NCBI RefSeq assembly: GCF_014529535.1
Contig: NW_023503302.1
Coordinates: 2,929,852 to 2,993,851, forward strand
DNA from: Bradysia coprophila
Taxonomy: Eukaryota; Arthropoda; Insecta; Diptera; Sciaridae
DNA length: 64,000 bases
Direction of reading: 5' to 3'
The notes below the pieces were generated by a model. It had not been told where the DNA came from and ran no database searches. It saw only the letters and a list, made by a program, of their open reading frames with translations. Shown here one piece after another: positions 13,001 through 23,500 of the stretch (position 1 is the stretch's first letter; every line of letters begins with the position of its first letter). The translations under genes and the position numbers were made by a program.

Positions 13001-15984
13001 TGTGGAATGTTTATTTATTGTGAAATAGAGGTAAATATAGCGGTATATAGCTGTTTAAATAGGAATTTATGAAATTTGACTTCGTACGGAGCTGTCTATA
13101 TTGCCTCCGGCAATTTATTTGTTGATGATAGCAAGGCAAAGAGTGCGCGTTCACCTACTTGTAGATGAACAACTATCCTTAAAAAAAAAAGGAAAGAGTG
13201 GATAATGCAAGTGATTTTGAAGCGCGAATAGCTTTTCAGCAAAGTAGAGAATGAAGTAAGAGAAATGAAAGAGTTTCACATTAAAGGCTTTTGATACGAA
13301 TAGGTGTTTCGTACGGGTCGGCGTTAGCTATGTTTTTTGTGAAATTTTGATGACAAAGTGTGAACAGAGGATAATTATTCTGCTGTGAAATTGAAAGTTC
13401 TACTGACAATAATTTGATGGTAAATTTCATATTAATTTCCTATCAGAAAATGTAATAAATGCCTCGTCTCAACTGGAAGAGTGGTTAATAGTATTAGTTC
13501 CGAGGTTCCAAGTTGTATATTTGATAAGTGGGGTGTTACAGCCCGACCCGAAGGGGAGGGCTGTATTCCCCACTTGTCAAATATACAACTTGGAACCTCG
13601 TAAGTACAATGCTTTACGTGATTAGGCAATGTAATGATAATGAAACATGCCGTAACACGTAAAAGAATTGAACAATCTGTAATTGGGTAATTGGAATACA
13701 GGTGAAGTTGAATGTGCCGTTTATGAAAGGGAACGATTCTTTAGTAGAAATTTTCTTTTCTTTTTGTATTTATCAAGCTCTGATGAATTAACTTTCAGGA
13801 AGATATTTCCGAAATAAGTATCAGTCCACATAATTTGTCGATTTTTTTGAGTAATTACCTCGCAAAATATTCTTTACGAGAAATTATTTAAGTTAGCCCA
13901 CGGCTGTCCTCAACGAAGATAAAGTTTTTTGAAAATGTACCCACAAAATGACTTCAGATCTGAGTTCTGGGACCTAAATAGAGATCAAAACCACTTTACT
14001 TAGTCTTCACCTAGATCCTTCCCCATGTCGAATTCGAAGAAAGCGATTTTCTCCATTCCCGACTATTCTGAAAACGACGAAAAAAAATTGTTGCTTAATG
14101 GCGTTTTTATATTTTTTATCGATGAAGACCGTTATTCTGAGCAAAAAATTGTTCTACGGCAAGTCAGTAAAATTTTTCGCTTTTTGTGGGTACATTTTCA
14201 AAAAACTTTATCTTCGTTGAGGACAGCCGTGAGCCTGGGAGCGCATTATCCAGTTGCTCACTAAAATCCATGATCCCAAATTAATAACTGAATAATTACA
14301 ATTAAGTTGAAATCCGCTCGATTCTTAATCTCTGTGCTATACTTCGTACGAGGAAAAAAATTTGGCGCGAAACGTTGCGCATGTCACGATAATAAAAAAG
14401 TGGAAATTGTTGTGTTTGAAATTCTTTGTAGTAAAGCATAGCCAATTGTAAACTTCACTTCACATGTATACAAACAACGATGTAGTGATTCATTCAACAT
14501 ACATACGAGAATGAGTGCTTAAAAATATGCAGATTTGGGATTTCTATGCACAATATAGCAGATAATTAACGAAAAATGCAAGCTACTGAAGAGTGAGAAA
14601 TGTATAACTGTGAACGATGAATCTATATAGTGGCACTATATGTGCTGTATGATGGATAAAATGCAATTATTTTGCAACGAATACAACTGGCATGAAAATT
14701 CGCTTTCCTGGCAAAATTGTGCGGCACAAAGACACCTTTTTCATATAACATATTTGCACCACGAGAATATCAATTGCTGGACGTGCTCGACATTTAACTC
14801 GATACAAATTGGTTTAACCGGGGCTTTCGACCGTAACTGAAAAAAACATTTCGGAATATGGTTGACAACTTATCGGAACGCCTTTTGCCACTATGAAGAC
14901 GAGTGATCATTGCGCACTAAAGAACTAAAGCTGTGGTTTTCCGTTGCTAATTTAAATGTTGTTCACAATACGTCTCAAAATTGTATTAACCGTTTTGCAA
15001 ACACGATTTTCATTTGAAATCATTTCTGAAACGAGTGCCCATTAAAATCGGAAATCTTCACCTCTCCCCGCATTTTTTTTACATCTTGAATAAGTTGTCG
15101 GGAACCCTTTTTTCGTTTGAGTGAATTGTAAGCTAACACAAGTACGTTTGGCATATGAAGGCCGGTCGCGAAAAATATCGACAGGTTACTGACGTAGGAA
15201 ACTTTGCGTATCTATGCCAGATGTTTTGCCTTAAGAACACAAAAACAATTTAAATTCATACAAATACAGAACACCTTAAAACAAAATTTTAGAAGCAAAG
15301 AACCAGGAATATTTGGTAGTCACTTGTAGACTCGCCAAGTATTTGCCATTAAATTAAAATTAAAAATTGGTAACCCAGCAATATTCAATAATATAATAAT
15401 AATTTGAAAAACGAATCTAGAAACAAAATCTTGCGACAAATCGTCAAATTTTTGTAGAGAAAAAATTGATTTCAACACTCAAAGGTCACTTGTTCATTTT
15501 TGAAGATAAAAAAATGTTTCTGCCTAATCATGTTACCCTTGCCTTTCATCAAGCATGCAGTTTAAGTGATAATAATTTACAGTTATGTTGCCGCCATTTG
15601 ATTTAAAAAAAAAAAATTGATCGAATGACACGATTGGTGAGAATGTGTGCATTACCTAGTTAGGATACCATATGTTTGAACATAATAAAGAAAAATTTTC
15701 GACCAACGGGAAGTTAAGGAACTTGTGTACTGAACACAATGTACAAGGTCACTAAATATTTGTAAGAAAAAAATTAGCAAAACTTACGGATCTGTCTCGC
15801 TCGTTTCGGTCATCCCGTGAGCGCTGCAAAAAAGAAAGAAGAAAAAACCATATTATTGGAAAATACTTTCAAAATCATGGAAGCAAAAGAATAATTGCCA
15901 CACGACTATTGCTGTCAACAATTTAGTTACACTTACATAGCCATGATAGCCTTTCTGTTCAGGACGATTGTTATCTCCGTCCAT
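1026..15984 (-). CDS. PIWI-clade Argonaute (gene 1), RGG-rich N-terminus, slicer triad intact
   Basis: PIWI-family proteins bind piRNAs and cut or silence transposon RNA in germ cells. I read 11 coding exons on the minus strand: 15984-15937, 15823-15788, 5525-5463, 5403-5062, 4994-4284, 3565-3093, 3036-2833, 2766-2581, 2510-2403, 1977-1354, 1290-1026. All introns are GT-AG and the sum is 1019 codons plus stop. The start [12 protein letters not shown] is the first ATG of the upstream exon. Residues 50-163 are Gly/Arg/Tyr-rich (RDRYGG, RGDRYGG units), suited to arginine methylation and Tudor binding. Three THGSGG repeats follow (about 174-192). The N domain starts near 273, PAZ near 408 ([13 protein letters not shown]), MID has YASIKK (725-730), and PIWI carries Asp788, Asp861 and His994. 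The C-terminus LYFL is typical. Intron 2 (5526-15787) is about 10 kb. Aub or Piwi orthology is undecided; [11 protein letters not shown] near the first Asp is unusual. Confidence 0.93.
3566..4283 (-). other. Intron of PIWI gene 1, no recognised content
   Basis: This 718-bp intron separates the N-domain exon from the PAZ exon. It is AT-rich and I see no repeat, RNA gene or nested frame in it. Confidence 0.7.
5526..8170. other. Proximal part of the 10-kb PIWI gene 1 intron, nothing recognised
   Basis: AT-rich intronic sequence with poly-A and poly-T tracts. No frame here has recognisable protein similarity and I see no RNA gene. The repeats in this intron start at about 8200. Confidence 0.6.
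8200..8338 (+). mobile_element. LINE/SINE 3' tail with (TTATC)n terminus
   Basis: A short stretch ends in AAATAAATGA followed by four TTATC/TTATA pentamers (8313-8338). Short tandem tails after an AATAAA-like hexamer are usual at the 3' ends of non-LTR elements copied by target-primed reverse transcription. No coding part remains, so the family cannot be named. Confidence 0.5.
8860..9015 (+). repeat. Dispersed repeat C, left part
   Basis: GTTGCTGTGGATGAAAT followed by a TTGTCAAAGTTCG-type segment matches 17118-17190 with scattered differences. It is part of a mosaic repeat family also seen near 9181-9600 and 29740-30215. No coding capacity. Confidence 0.55.
9181..9303. repeat. Foldback element with CCGAGGCGAAGCCGAGG core
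   Basis: The arms (TCTACCAAGGTAGGTATG... and its inverted partner ...CATACCTACCGTGGTAGA) pair over about 34 bp. The middle is GTCGAC flanking a 17-bp GC-rich core at 9236-9252. The same 17-mer occurs at 29064-29080 inside an element with unrelated arms. A partial inverted copy lies at 30135-30210. Confidence 0.75.
9304..9600 (+). repeat. Dispersed repeat C, copy 1
   Basis: This stretch is repeated in inverted orientation at 29940-30130, sharing a TTGCAATGTG block, an AAAGAGACGCGTTGAATG block and a GTGTGACTCTA block. A weaker relative of the first block is at 16875-16925. It is probably a non-autonomous element. Confidence 0.65.
9528..9613 (+). repeat. tRNA-like SINE head (A-box and B-box like motifs)
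   Basis: TAGCCGAATGGCTATAG resembles a Pol III A box with a D-arm. GGGGTTCAATTTCTGATC, about 50 bases later, resembles a B box and T-arm. The spacing suits a Ser/Leu-type tRNA with a long variable arm. There is no clear anticodon arm or acceptor pairing, so I read it as a tRNA-derived SINE or tRNA relic, not a tRNA gene. The inverted copy at 29950-30010 keeps the A-box side only. Confidence 0.45.
9620..10290 (+). repeat. Dispersed repeat A, copy 1 (3'-truncated)
   Basis: It begins with CCCCGTACGAAGTACG and carries GTCTGTCCGTCCGTCTG, CTAAGTTCGAAGATG, GGAGCGTGAGCTAGGTCTC and GCTACTCGGCCGTAC blocks in the same order as the copy at 12055-13319. It stops matching after the AACGAATGTAAAGC block. 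No open frame of note; a non-autonomous DNA element. Confidence 0.8.
10325..10460. repeat. Dispersed repeat fragment shared with 29740-29850
   Basis: The stretch with CAGTGAAATAAATACCTTC, GACATTAAATGGATGCATGG and GACCGGAATTGCG appears in reverse complement at 29745-29845. It abuts repeat A here and repeat C there, so these repeats are mosaics. Confidence 0.65.
11413..11546. repeat. Inverted repeat, about 31-bp arms
   Basis: TTTTACACCTCCAAAAAATC... at 11413-11445 is the reverse complement of 11514-11546, with about 68 bases between. Its position inside the PIWI gene 1 intron means it is transcribed with that gene. Confidence 0.75.
12055..13319 (+). mobile_element. Repeat A, copy 2: full-length non-autonomous element with TIRs
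   Basis: The ends are 12-bp perfect inverted repeats: GACCCGTACGAA (12055-12066) and TTCGTACGGGTC (13308-13319). Internally there is a (GTCT)n run near 12181-12206, the blocks shared with copies at 9620 and 47207, and tandem ATATAGCTATAT-like words near 12935-13060. I see no transposase frame. The class is probably a cut-and-paste DNA transposon derivative; a flanking duplication was not clear. Confidence 0.75.
13501..13600. repeat. Foldback element with CGACCCGAAGGGGAGGG core
   Basis: The arms CGAGGTTCCAAGTTG...AAGTGGGG and CCCCACTTGTCAAAT...CCTCG pair over about 38 bp. The core at 13544-13560 is identical to that of the element at 16288-16385, although the arms of the two agree only at their ends. 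Confidence 0.75.
13899..14231. repeat. Perfect 50-bp inverted repeat
   Basis: Bases 13899-13948 and 14182-14231 are exact reverse complements (CACGGCTGTCCTCAACG... and its mirror), separated by 233 bp. The lack of any mismatch argues for recent origin or gene conversion between arms. It lies in the long intron of PIWI gene 1. Confidence 0.85.
14232..15787. other. Distal part of the 10-kb intron, nothing recognised
   Basis: AT-rich sequence up to the second coding exon of PIWI gene 1. No recognisable frame, RNA gene or strong repeat seen. Confidence 0.55.
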
Positions 15985-16287
15985 GTTTCGTTTCTATTTT
16001 AATTTCGCACTACGTACATAATCACGTCGACAGGAATGAAGCTTCTATCTACTTGTCACAACAATGTATCCCATGAAAGATTCACTTTTTTTATTATACT
16101 TCTTCTTCTTCTTTTATCCCCTCCAATGACATTCTTTACGAAATAATCCACACTCACACATTATCAGTGTTAACTGTTATGAGTGCGTTCTTCTCGTTGG
16201 AATTCGAAATTTTTACCGATTCGTTTGAAAGTTTGATATACGAAACTGAATAAATTAAAGAATGGCTTTTGCATTAGTACATTATGT
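15985..16287. promoter_or_regulatory. Upstream region of PIWI gene 1
   Basis: Sequence directly 5' of the gene 1 start. It must hold the leader and promoter unless a further 5' exon exists. A CTTCTTCTTCTTCTTTT run lies at 16100-16115. I see no clear TATA box. Confidence 0.3.
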
Positions 16288-16385
16288 CCGAGGTTCAAAT
16301 TTTTATTTTGACGAGTGGAGACGTTATGGTACGACCCGAAGGGGAGGGATGTATTCTCACTCGTCAAAATAAAAATTCGAACATG
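16288..16385. repeat. Foldback element with CGACCCGAAGGGGAGGG core, copy 2
   Basis: The arms around GTTCAAATTTTTATTTTG and CAAAATAAAAATTCGAAC pair, with the core at 16332-16348. It sits about 300 bp upstream of the PIWI gene 1 start codon, so it could lie in that gene's promoter. Confidence 0.75.
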
Positions 16386-16677
16386 TACGATATACATACA
16401 TGCGAGACGTTGGAATACATATCCGAAGTAAGGCAGAAATGAAGCTGTCTGCCAGCCATTGTATACATACTGGACGTATGATCACGAAATTTTTTATCAG
16501 TGTAGTCGACACGTATTTCACTTTTTTTTTTCTTCGAAAATCACCAATTTGGAAGCTATGAGCATTGCAAGTGTGAGCTATGTATGGGCCATATCTCCTC
16601 GCATATCTCGGAAATAATAAAAGATAGAAAATTTGGTTCAATTGAATAACTCCCATGAAAACATAATGGTTATTTAT

Positions 16678-16783
16678 GTACCTGTTTTGGACGATTGATT
16701 TTAGGCAATTTCGCGGATTGTAGGCCGAACGAAGTGAGGCTTACAAGCGAAAGTGCCTTAAATCAACCGTCCCAAACAGGTGC
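16678..16783. repeat. Foldback element with GGCCGAACGAAGTGAGG core
   Basis: CACCTGTTTGGGACGGTTGA on the right arm pairs with the left-arm relative CCTGTTTTGGACGATTGATT. The central loop is TAGGCCGAACGAAGTGAGGC. The left arm recurs at 56350-56390 as a solitary fragment. Confidence 0.65.
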
Positions 16784-16849
16784 ACATGTAAGTTTTCATG
16801 CAGAGTGCCAGAAACCCGAAAAATTGCCCTCATTTTCGGCCCCGAAGCA

Positions 16850-17200
16850 TGAAAATTAATTTCAATGGTCTACATAGACTGCATTATTATACACATTGCG
16901 ATGTGACGTAAAGAGAACCGATCTGGTGTAACAATATTTGCTACGATATGTTTACGAACGAAGTTCCTCCCACTTCTCATTGTTGAAAAGTAACCGTAAG
17001 GTAAATCTGAACGGAGTAAAAGCTTGTCTGTATAGGTTTGTTCCAAGGCCATTAGAAGTGTCAAATTACTGTGAAATTTCATCCACCCCATCAACGTTTG
17101 TATGTAAAATGTATGTATGTTGCTGTGGATGAAATCGTTGCCGTTCATGTTGTTAAAGTTCGGGTTTACAGTGATTTGGAATGGTTATAATCACTGCCAC
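16850..17200. repeat. Dispersed repeat C, diverged copy
   Basis: Contains a CACATTGCGATGTGA block and a GTTGCTGTGGATGAAATCG block, related to 9420-9460 and 8873-8945. No coding frame. Confidence 0.5.
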
Positions 17201-20200
17201 TTCATATTAAAAATGTGCATGTATTGACGTCGTGGGTTCTGACCATAGATCAAGTCCAATGATATTCGAAATGTCTAAAATCATCGACAGAAAACTTAAC
17301 CTGAAAATAAATGCACTAAAAAAGAGCAGGCACTTTGTTCACGTTTCAAAAAAAACAAATGTTTGGATGGTTTTCTTGTAAGTATAAACACTTTACGCCA
17401 TACAAGAACCAATTATAATTTCATCTTTTATACATTGAAAATCAATTAAATTTAACGTTTCAGTATTTTCACTTATTATTCATGATTGCGTCAAAACGTT
17501 TCATGCACTCCTCTTTGGTGTTTAAAAAATGACGTCATACAAGAGAGAAAAATGTGATTTGCCTCATGTAATTGTAAAAAAAACAAAATTATTCGATAAG
17601 TTACGGTAACTCGTATAATCCGCAAACATCGTTCGATAAACTTAACGACAAGAATCTGTTGAATTATCAAATATTTTCCTGTACGACATTATTTTTAGTA
17701 TAATACATATATTTCGATGCAACAGATTTAGCATTTTAGGTCGTAGACTCCCATGCCGTTCGTAACTGAAAGAATTCAGAACTTAACAGTTCTTAGATTT
17801 TATACATGCAGCTGATTACGAATATTATGAGCTACGAAGATACGATAATCGTCGCCCAGACACGTTCTAACATTTCCGAACAAAAACCCCGCACAATATT
17901 TTAAATATTACAATAACCGGTTAAACCGAAACACTTGAAAGTACGCATCTATCACATCACCCATATAATAACAAAACAGCTATCGTGTTTAATCAACATT
18001 TACTATAATGCACATGCACAAACAAAGATTATAGTGCGAATGGGACGTATGTATAGCTAATGGAGCTCCACAAAACACAAAACTCATTCGGTATCAGAAC
18101 GCGAAGAAGTCAAGTCTTTATGCTAAAGTTATTGTGAGTGAACGGAGTGAACGAACGAAACCCGTAAGTTATTTCAACACTTTCATCAAAAACCCTTCAA
18201 TAACTGTTAACTTATCAACAAGTTGCGTGTTTTAATTATTGAATGTTGATGATTAACTTTCATCGTCAAAGCATTTTAGATCAGGTCACCTATTATATAC
18301 CTATTATTACTTTAGAATCTTGTTCAGACACGTTTGTGATTCGAGACAGAAATAGCCTTAATATAATAAGCGAATCTGTTGCAACAATGTTGCAGATAAT
18401 CCAATTTGAATATAACAACAGTGGTACTATGTAGTTTATCGGTTTGATATTTTTCGTAAGAAGAAACAAGTGGTAAGCAACACTGTTATGGTGTTGTAGT
18501 TTAGCGAAATTGAGGGTGCCTACTTGTTGCATTTTGCAGTTTTCTCAGATTTTCGGTACCCTTTAAATGGCACCTCATAAGTGCATTTTCATAATCCGTT
18601 ATGAGTGACTTTATTGGTTCAATCAAAGCACTGTGCGTTGGTTCAATTTAAAAAATAAGTCATTTAAGGGATATTGTCGAGAACATTTTTCCCGTTTATT
18701 GACCATCAATTCAAATAGTAGATTATGTTTCAGCTGATTTTCAGCTGGTCCGCCAAGCATCCTAAAATTCTTATCCAATCAAAGAATAATGGATGACGTA
18801 ACAACCAGCGAGCGGGAAAAGCATTGAAGAAACTAATTTTTCGATTTTTTGTTTTAAACAAAGAGATTAAGAACAAAGAGCATCGTGTATACCGAGAGAA
18901 TTATGTTTTTTTTTTAGCCGAAGCAAGACAACACAAGACACAGCAAGACAAATATTTTGTACAGTCGTTCTGCACCTTGTGATAACAATAAAAAGGGATT
19001 TCTTAGCAAGACTGCAAAACTTTGGGAAGGTCTCGCAGATATTAATTCGATTTTGATGAATTTGTTTGAATGGAAAAGGTGTGTTCCCGCGCATCTAATA
19101 GTCAAAACTTTTGACACCCCGCACAAAGAACGAGTTATGATACTTCATATCGCACGTTCGGAGATTCCGAGATTCTATTCCATTTCGTTGATCCTTAAAA
19201 TATCAATTTTGAAAACATTTTTAGTCACCAATTTTTGTCCATCTTTTACGTGATTATCAGCGTAGCTTTATAATTTGAACCCATACCCGTACACATAACT
19301 ATAAATTCAAGGATAATGATGCACAAGTGAATGCATAAAATACGGTGTAGTGGTACTGGTACAGTGGTGTAGTGGTATACCTCGCCTTCGGCTCGGATCT
19401 ACAAACTCCACTTGTCGACAAGGCAGTTACCAAAGCTTGTTGTTCAAAAAAAAAAAAAAACACTTGTTCAATCTGCTATTTTCGATATAGCGAACCCCTT
19501 AACAATTATATCGTAAAGAGTTTCAATATCATTGCCATTTCAACGGCTCTTTACGAATGTGTAGTCGTTGAAATTGAGACTCAATACCAAAAACTATTTC
19601 AAAGGAAGAAAGATTGAATTAAAAACGAAACTCAACTGTGTGAGTAGCCTGCGGACGTAAGAACACTTATGTAAAAGAAAACTGATGTCGCAAATTCTTA
19701 CGAAATACGTTCTGACCAGCGCATAATAAGCTATGCAATGTGATATGTGGTGGTAAAATTTGTTTGATATTTTAACATTTTACGCTGACGAGAGTGTGGT
19801 AATCGTTGCGAGCCATGGTTTGTTTTACATTCTCGTGTTCATAAATGGCTTACACTTATCTAAACGAGTGTTTATGATATTTTGCTTAGATGGTGAGCAG
19901 TCCGCTAACATAAACATAATAAGCTTAAGACGGAAGAGCGTCTACCGAACCCGAATGACACATTTTTATGTGTACCCAGTGCTTTACTTAAATTATAGTG
20001 AGAATATTATAATTACAGTTGTGGAAACAACATAAATAAATTGTTCAAAAGTTTCACACATTTTGCAAGCAGATGTGTTCACAAAACGACTGAAGATCTG
20101 AAATAAACTCATTACATTTGGGACAAGAATTAGGTGACTAAAATACAGTTGAAACAAAAAGGAGAAAAGAAATGACATTTTTGCTACCTGCTCTCGAACG

Positions 20201-20505
20201 GACAGAAAAAACTCGTACCGATCTCGGATTGGTGATTTAATTCGATTGATAGGAAGAAAACGTTTGTATACCTGCATGATCATTACCATTAGATAAGTGC
20301 TTTCTGTATTCAAACGAAGGTTGAGGAGAATTGCTAATAGGATTGTTTTATGAACCTATGTAGCAGTTAACAGTGTTAAGGTTTTACAGTGTTATCAAAT
20401 TTTTTTTTTCATCAATTGTGAGTTAACTCCCCTAATATCGATGTCAGATCCTCATTGTTTTCAGCTCCATTAAATTAAAAATCTTTTCGACTTGAATTTT
20501 TACAG
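17201..20505. other. Spacer 5' of PIWI gene 2, mostly featureless
   Basis: AT-rich. A core relative CTCGCCTTCGGCTCGGATC is at 19381-19399 without visible arms. It should contain the promoter and 5' leader exon(s) of PIWI gene 2, which I could not place. Several short frames are open but show no similarity I recognise. Confidence 0.5.
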
Positions 20506-20517
20506 ACAACTAATATA
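20506..20517 (+). other. 5'-UTR piece of PIWI gene 2 after an acceptor
   Basis: TTTTTACAG ending at 20505 is a good splice acceptor 12 bases before the ATG. This suggests a 5'-UTR intron and an upstream non-coding first exon. Confidence 0.5.
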
Positions 20518-23500
20518 ATGGGTGGCCGTGGAAAGCGTGGAAAGCCAACAACAAATACTCGTTCAGGAGCTGGACGTGGTAATGCTCCGCCAGCACAATT
20601 TAATCCTGCTCCTACTCCGGTACTCCTTTTTCAATTGCACCACGAAATAATGAAATAATGAATTTTATAACCACTTAAAGGCACAATCAGCATGGGGAAG
20701 GTCTGCACCCGCATCTGCACCAGCACGAGCACCTGTACGTATCTAAATTGCCTTTTTACTATTGTTAGTTTTTGGAAGCTTTTTTTCTTCAACTCATCAT
20801 CTATTCTATACAGACACAATCGGCATGGGGAGCACCAGCACCTGCACCAATTCCAGTGAGTCAACCTATTTTGAAATAACCTAAAAAACCATTTTTTGAT
20901 AACAAATTATCGATTATGTAGACTCAATCACCATGGGGAAGACCAGCGCCTGCAGCACCGGTATGTAGTTAGCTGCTCCATTTTCAATTACCGTACTCCT
21001 TTAAATGAAAAATTATTTATACAATTCAAAGACGCAGTCGGCCTGGGGACAGCCTTCTCCAGCATCCACACCAAATCCAGTAAATACCAATTCATCGTCT
21101 CGATCAGCAGCAGAGTCTAGAAGCGATCCAAGGCCTCGAGATCAGCCACTTCAACCGCAACAGCAGGATGGGGCACAACAACAGCCTCGTCAGCAAGGAA
21201 CACAGCAACAACCGCGTCAGCAAGGATCACAGCAACAACCGCGTCAGCAAGGATCACAGCAACGAGAACCACGTGAGTTCAACAGGGCGAATGTCATTTG
21301 CTATTTTCTTGCTAATATTTTCACTTTTCAAATTTCACTTGTTCACATTTTGTCTATAAAGGCACATCCGTTGGCTATAATGGTACTGCAAAAAGAGTGG
21401 ATCGCGGATCAGTAAGAGACAGACAGATCTTGTATCCAGACCTAGTTGTTACCAAAAACGAAGGCGTTACTAAGCAAGGAAAGACTGGACAGGTGGTTTC
21501 CTTAACGACCAATCATTTCCGTCTTATCAAAAGACCGGATTGGCAACTGTACCAATACCGAGTGGATTTCAGTCCGCTGATAGAGCTACAAGGTTTCATG
21601 AATAAATTGATTAAAGAACAGAAAGCCCATTTGGGTGGATATTTGTTTGATGGAACGATCCTATTCCTGTCCAAGAAGTTGCATAACGACGTCACTGAGT
21701 TTATGTCGAAGGATCGTGATGACAATCCAATTCAAATAAAAGCGAAATTTGTTAAATTGATTTCCATGTTAAATGGTGAATCAATCCAAATATTGAATTT
21801 GATCTTGCGGCGAAGTATGGCAGCATTAAAACTACAGCTAGTTGGACGTAATTTTTTCGATGCCCTCGCAAAGGTAAGATTGTTTTTATTGGTTTAAGAC
21901 GCGAAATTAACTCTGTTTCACTTTATACAACAGATTGATATGGCATTGTATCATCTGCAATTGTGGCCGGGCTATGAGACATCCATTCGACAACATGAAA
22001 CCGATATTTTGTTGTGTGCCCAAGTAACGACTAAAGTCATGCGCACCGAAACCGTCCTCACAATCATTCATAGGCTTTGGGGAATTTCGGATTTCAAAAC
22101 AAGATGCATTGAAGCTGTTGTTGGAAAGATTGTGTTAACAGAATACAATAACCAAACCTACTTTGTGGATGATATCGCATTCGAATCGTCTCCAATGGAC
22201 ACATTTAATACAAAAACAGGGGAAAAAACATACATTGAATATTATAAAGAGAAATACGGCTTGAAGATCAACTATCCGAACCAGCCGATGTTGGTTATTA
22301 AATCGAAAGCTCGCAGTATTAGAGGCGGTGAACCAGATCAGATTTATTTGGTTCCGGAATTATGCCGAGCAACAGGTTTCACCGATGAGATGCGAAATAA
22401 TAGACGGTACGCAGTATTGATTGGTTCAAATGAAATCCTCGCTTCATATTGATTACGAAATGGTCTTCATTACAGCTTGATGGAAGATGTGGCAATACAT
22501 ACACGATTGAGTCCGGGTGAGCGCATCAAAAAGCTAATGGATTTCAATAAACGACTTCAGTCGACCAAAGAAAGTGTGGATAACTTTGAACAGTGGAATT
22601 TCCGATTAGACACACAATTGGTTCAGCTCAACGGTCGTCAGCTGCCGATGGAACCAATTTTCTTTGCTAACGGACAAAAGTAAGTGTTATATGATATACT
22701 TCCAGGTGTATCCAGTGCTAAGTAATTAAGAATAACGGTGACGACAAGCTCTTCCTCAAATATCAGACTTTTCACAATTTTTAACAGAAATAGTTAGCCC
22801 TGTGGCCGGTACGCAATGCAGTAAACTATTAGATTGTTAGACTCGATGCATTCAGTGTTCAAGTTTTTTAGCAAAGAGTTGCCAAGTCCACAAAATGTGG
22901 TGTGTTTGTCTGTCTTGTAAAAACAGTCGTACGGTAAGTGTTTGATTGTGCAGCCGCCTCGGGAAGTACATATTCGATGTCTGCAGTCTGCATACTGATT
23001 GCCAGCGCAAGGTTTTACTATTTGACAGCTTTCAATGATCCGTTTTGTCTCTGTTAATGAAAAGCAGGAGATCATCCTAAAAAAAATTGTGTTTCCAATC
23101 ACTCTATCCCGTTCCGGATATTGAAAAACAGATTGAATGTCCAGTCCGTCACTGCTTCCTAAACTAATTTCTTTATCAATTGAACCAGAATCGTTTCTAC
23201 AAGAAAGTTTTCGAGACATCCCATTTCATTGGATCAATCATTCTTTGATCAGATCGGATTGAGGAATTGTTATTTTGAAATTTCATGGAAGCTCTCCACA
23301 GAGGCGGTCCTTTGGATTTTGTGTTCGTCCCCATCACTTAATTATTTTTATTTTCTTAATTTTACAGAGTCGTAAACGACGATTGGTCGACTGGCTTCCG
23401 CAAATTGTCTATGTATAGTCAACAACCGCTAAAAAACTGGGTTTTAATTGTACCTAGGACTAAAGTCAAAGAAGCTCGAGACTTCATAGGTATTTTAAAA

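Noticed and set aside
18957-19253. 98-codon plus-strand frame with FLSKTAKLWEGLADIN, faintly like a reverse-transcriptase tail
   Set aside because: Too short and too weak to call a mobile element.
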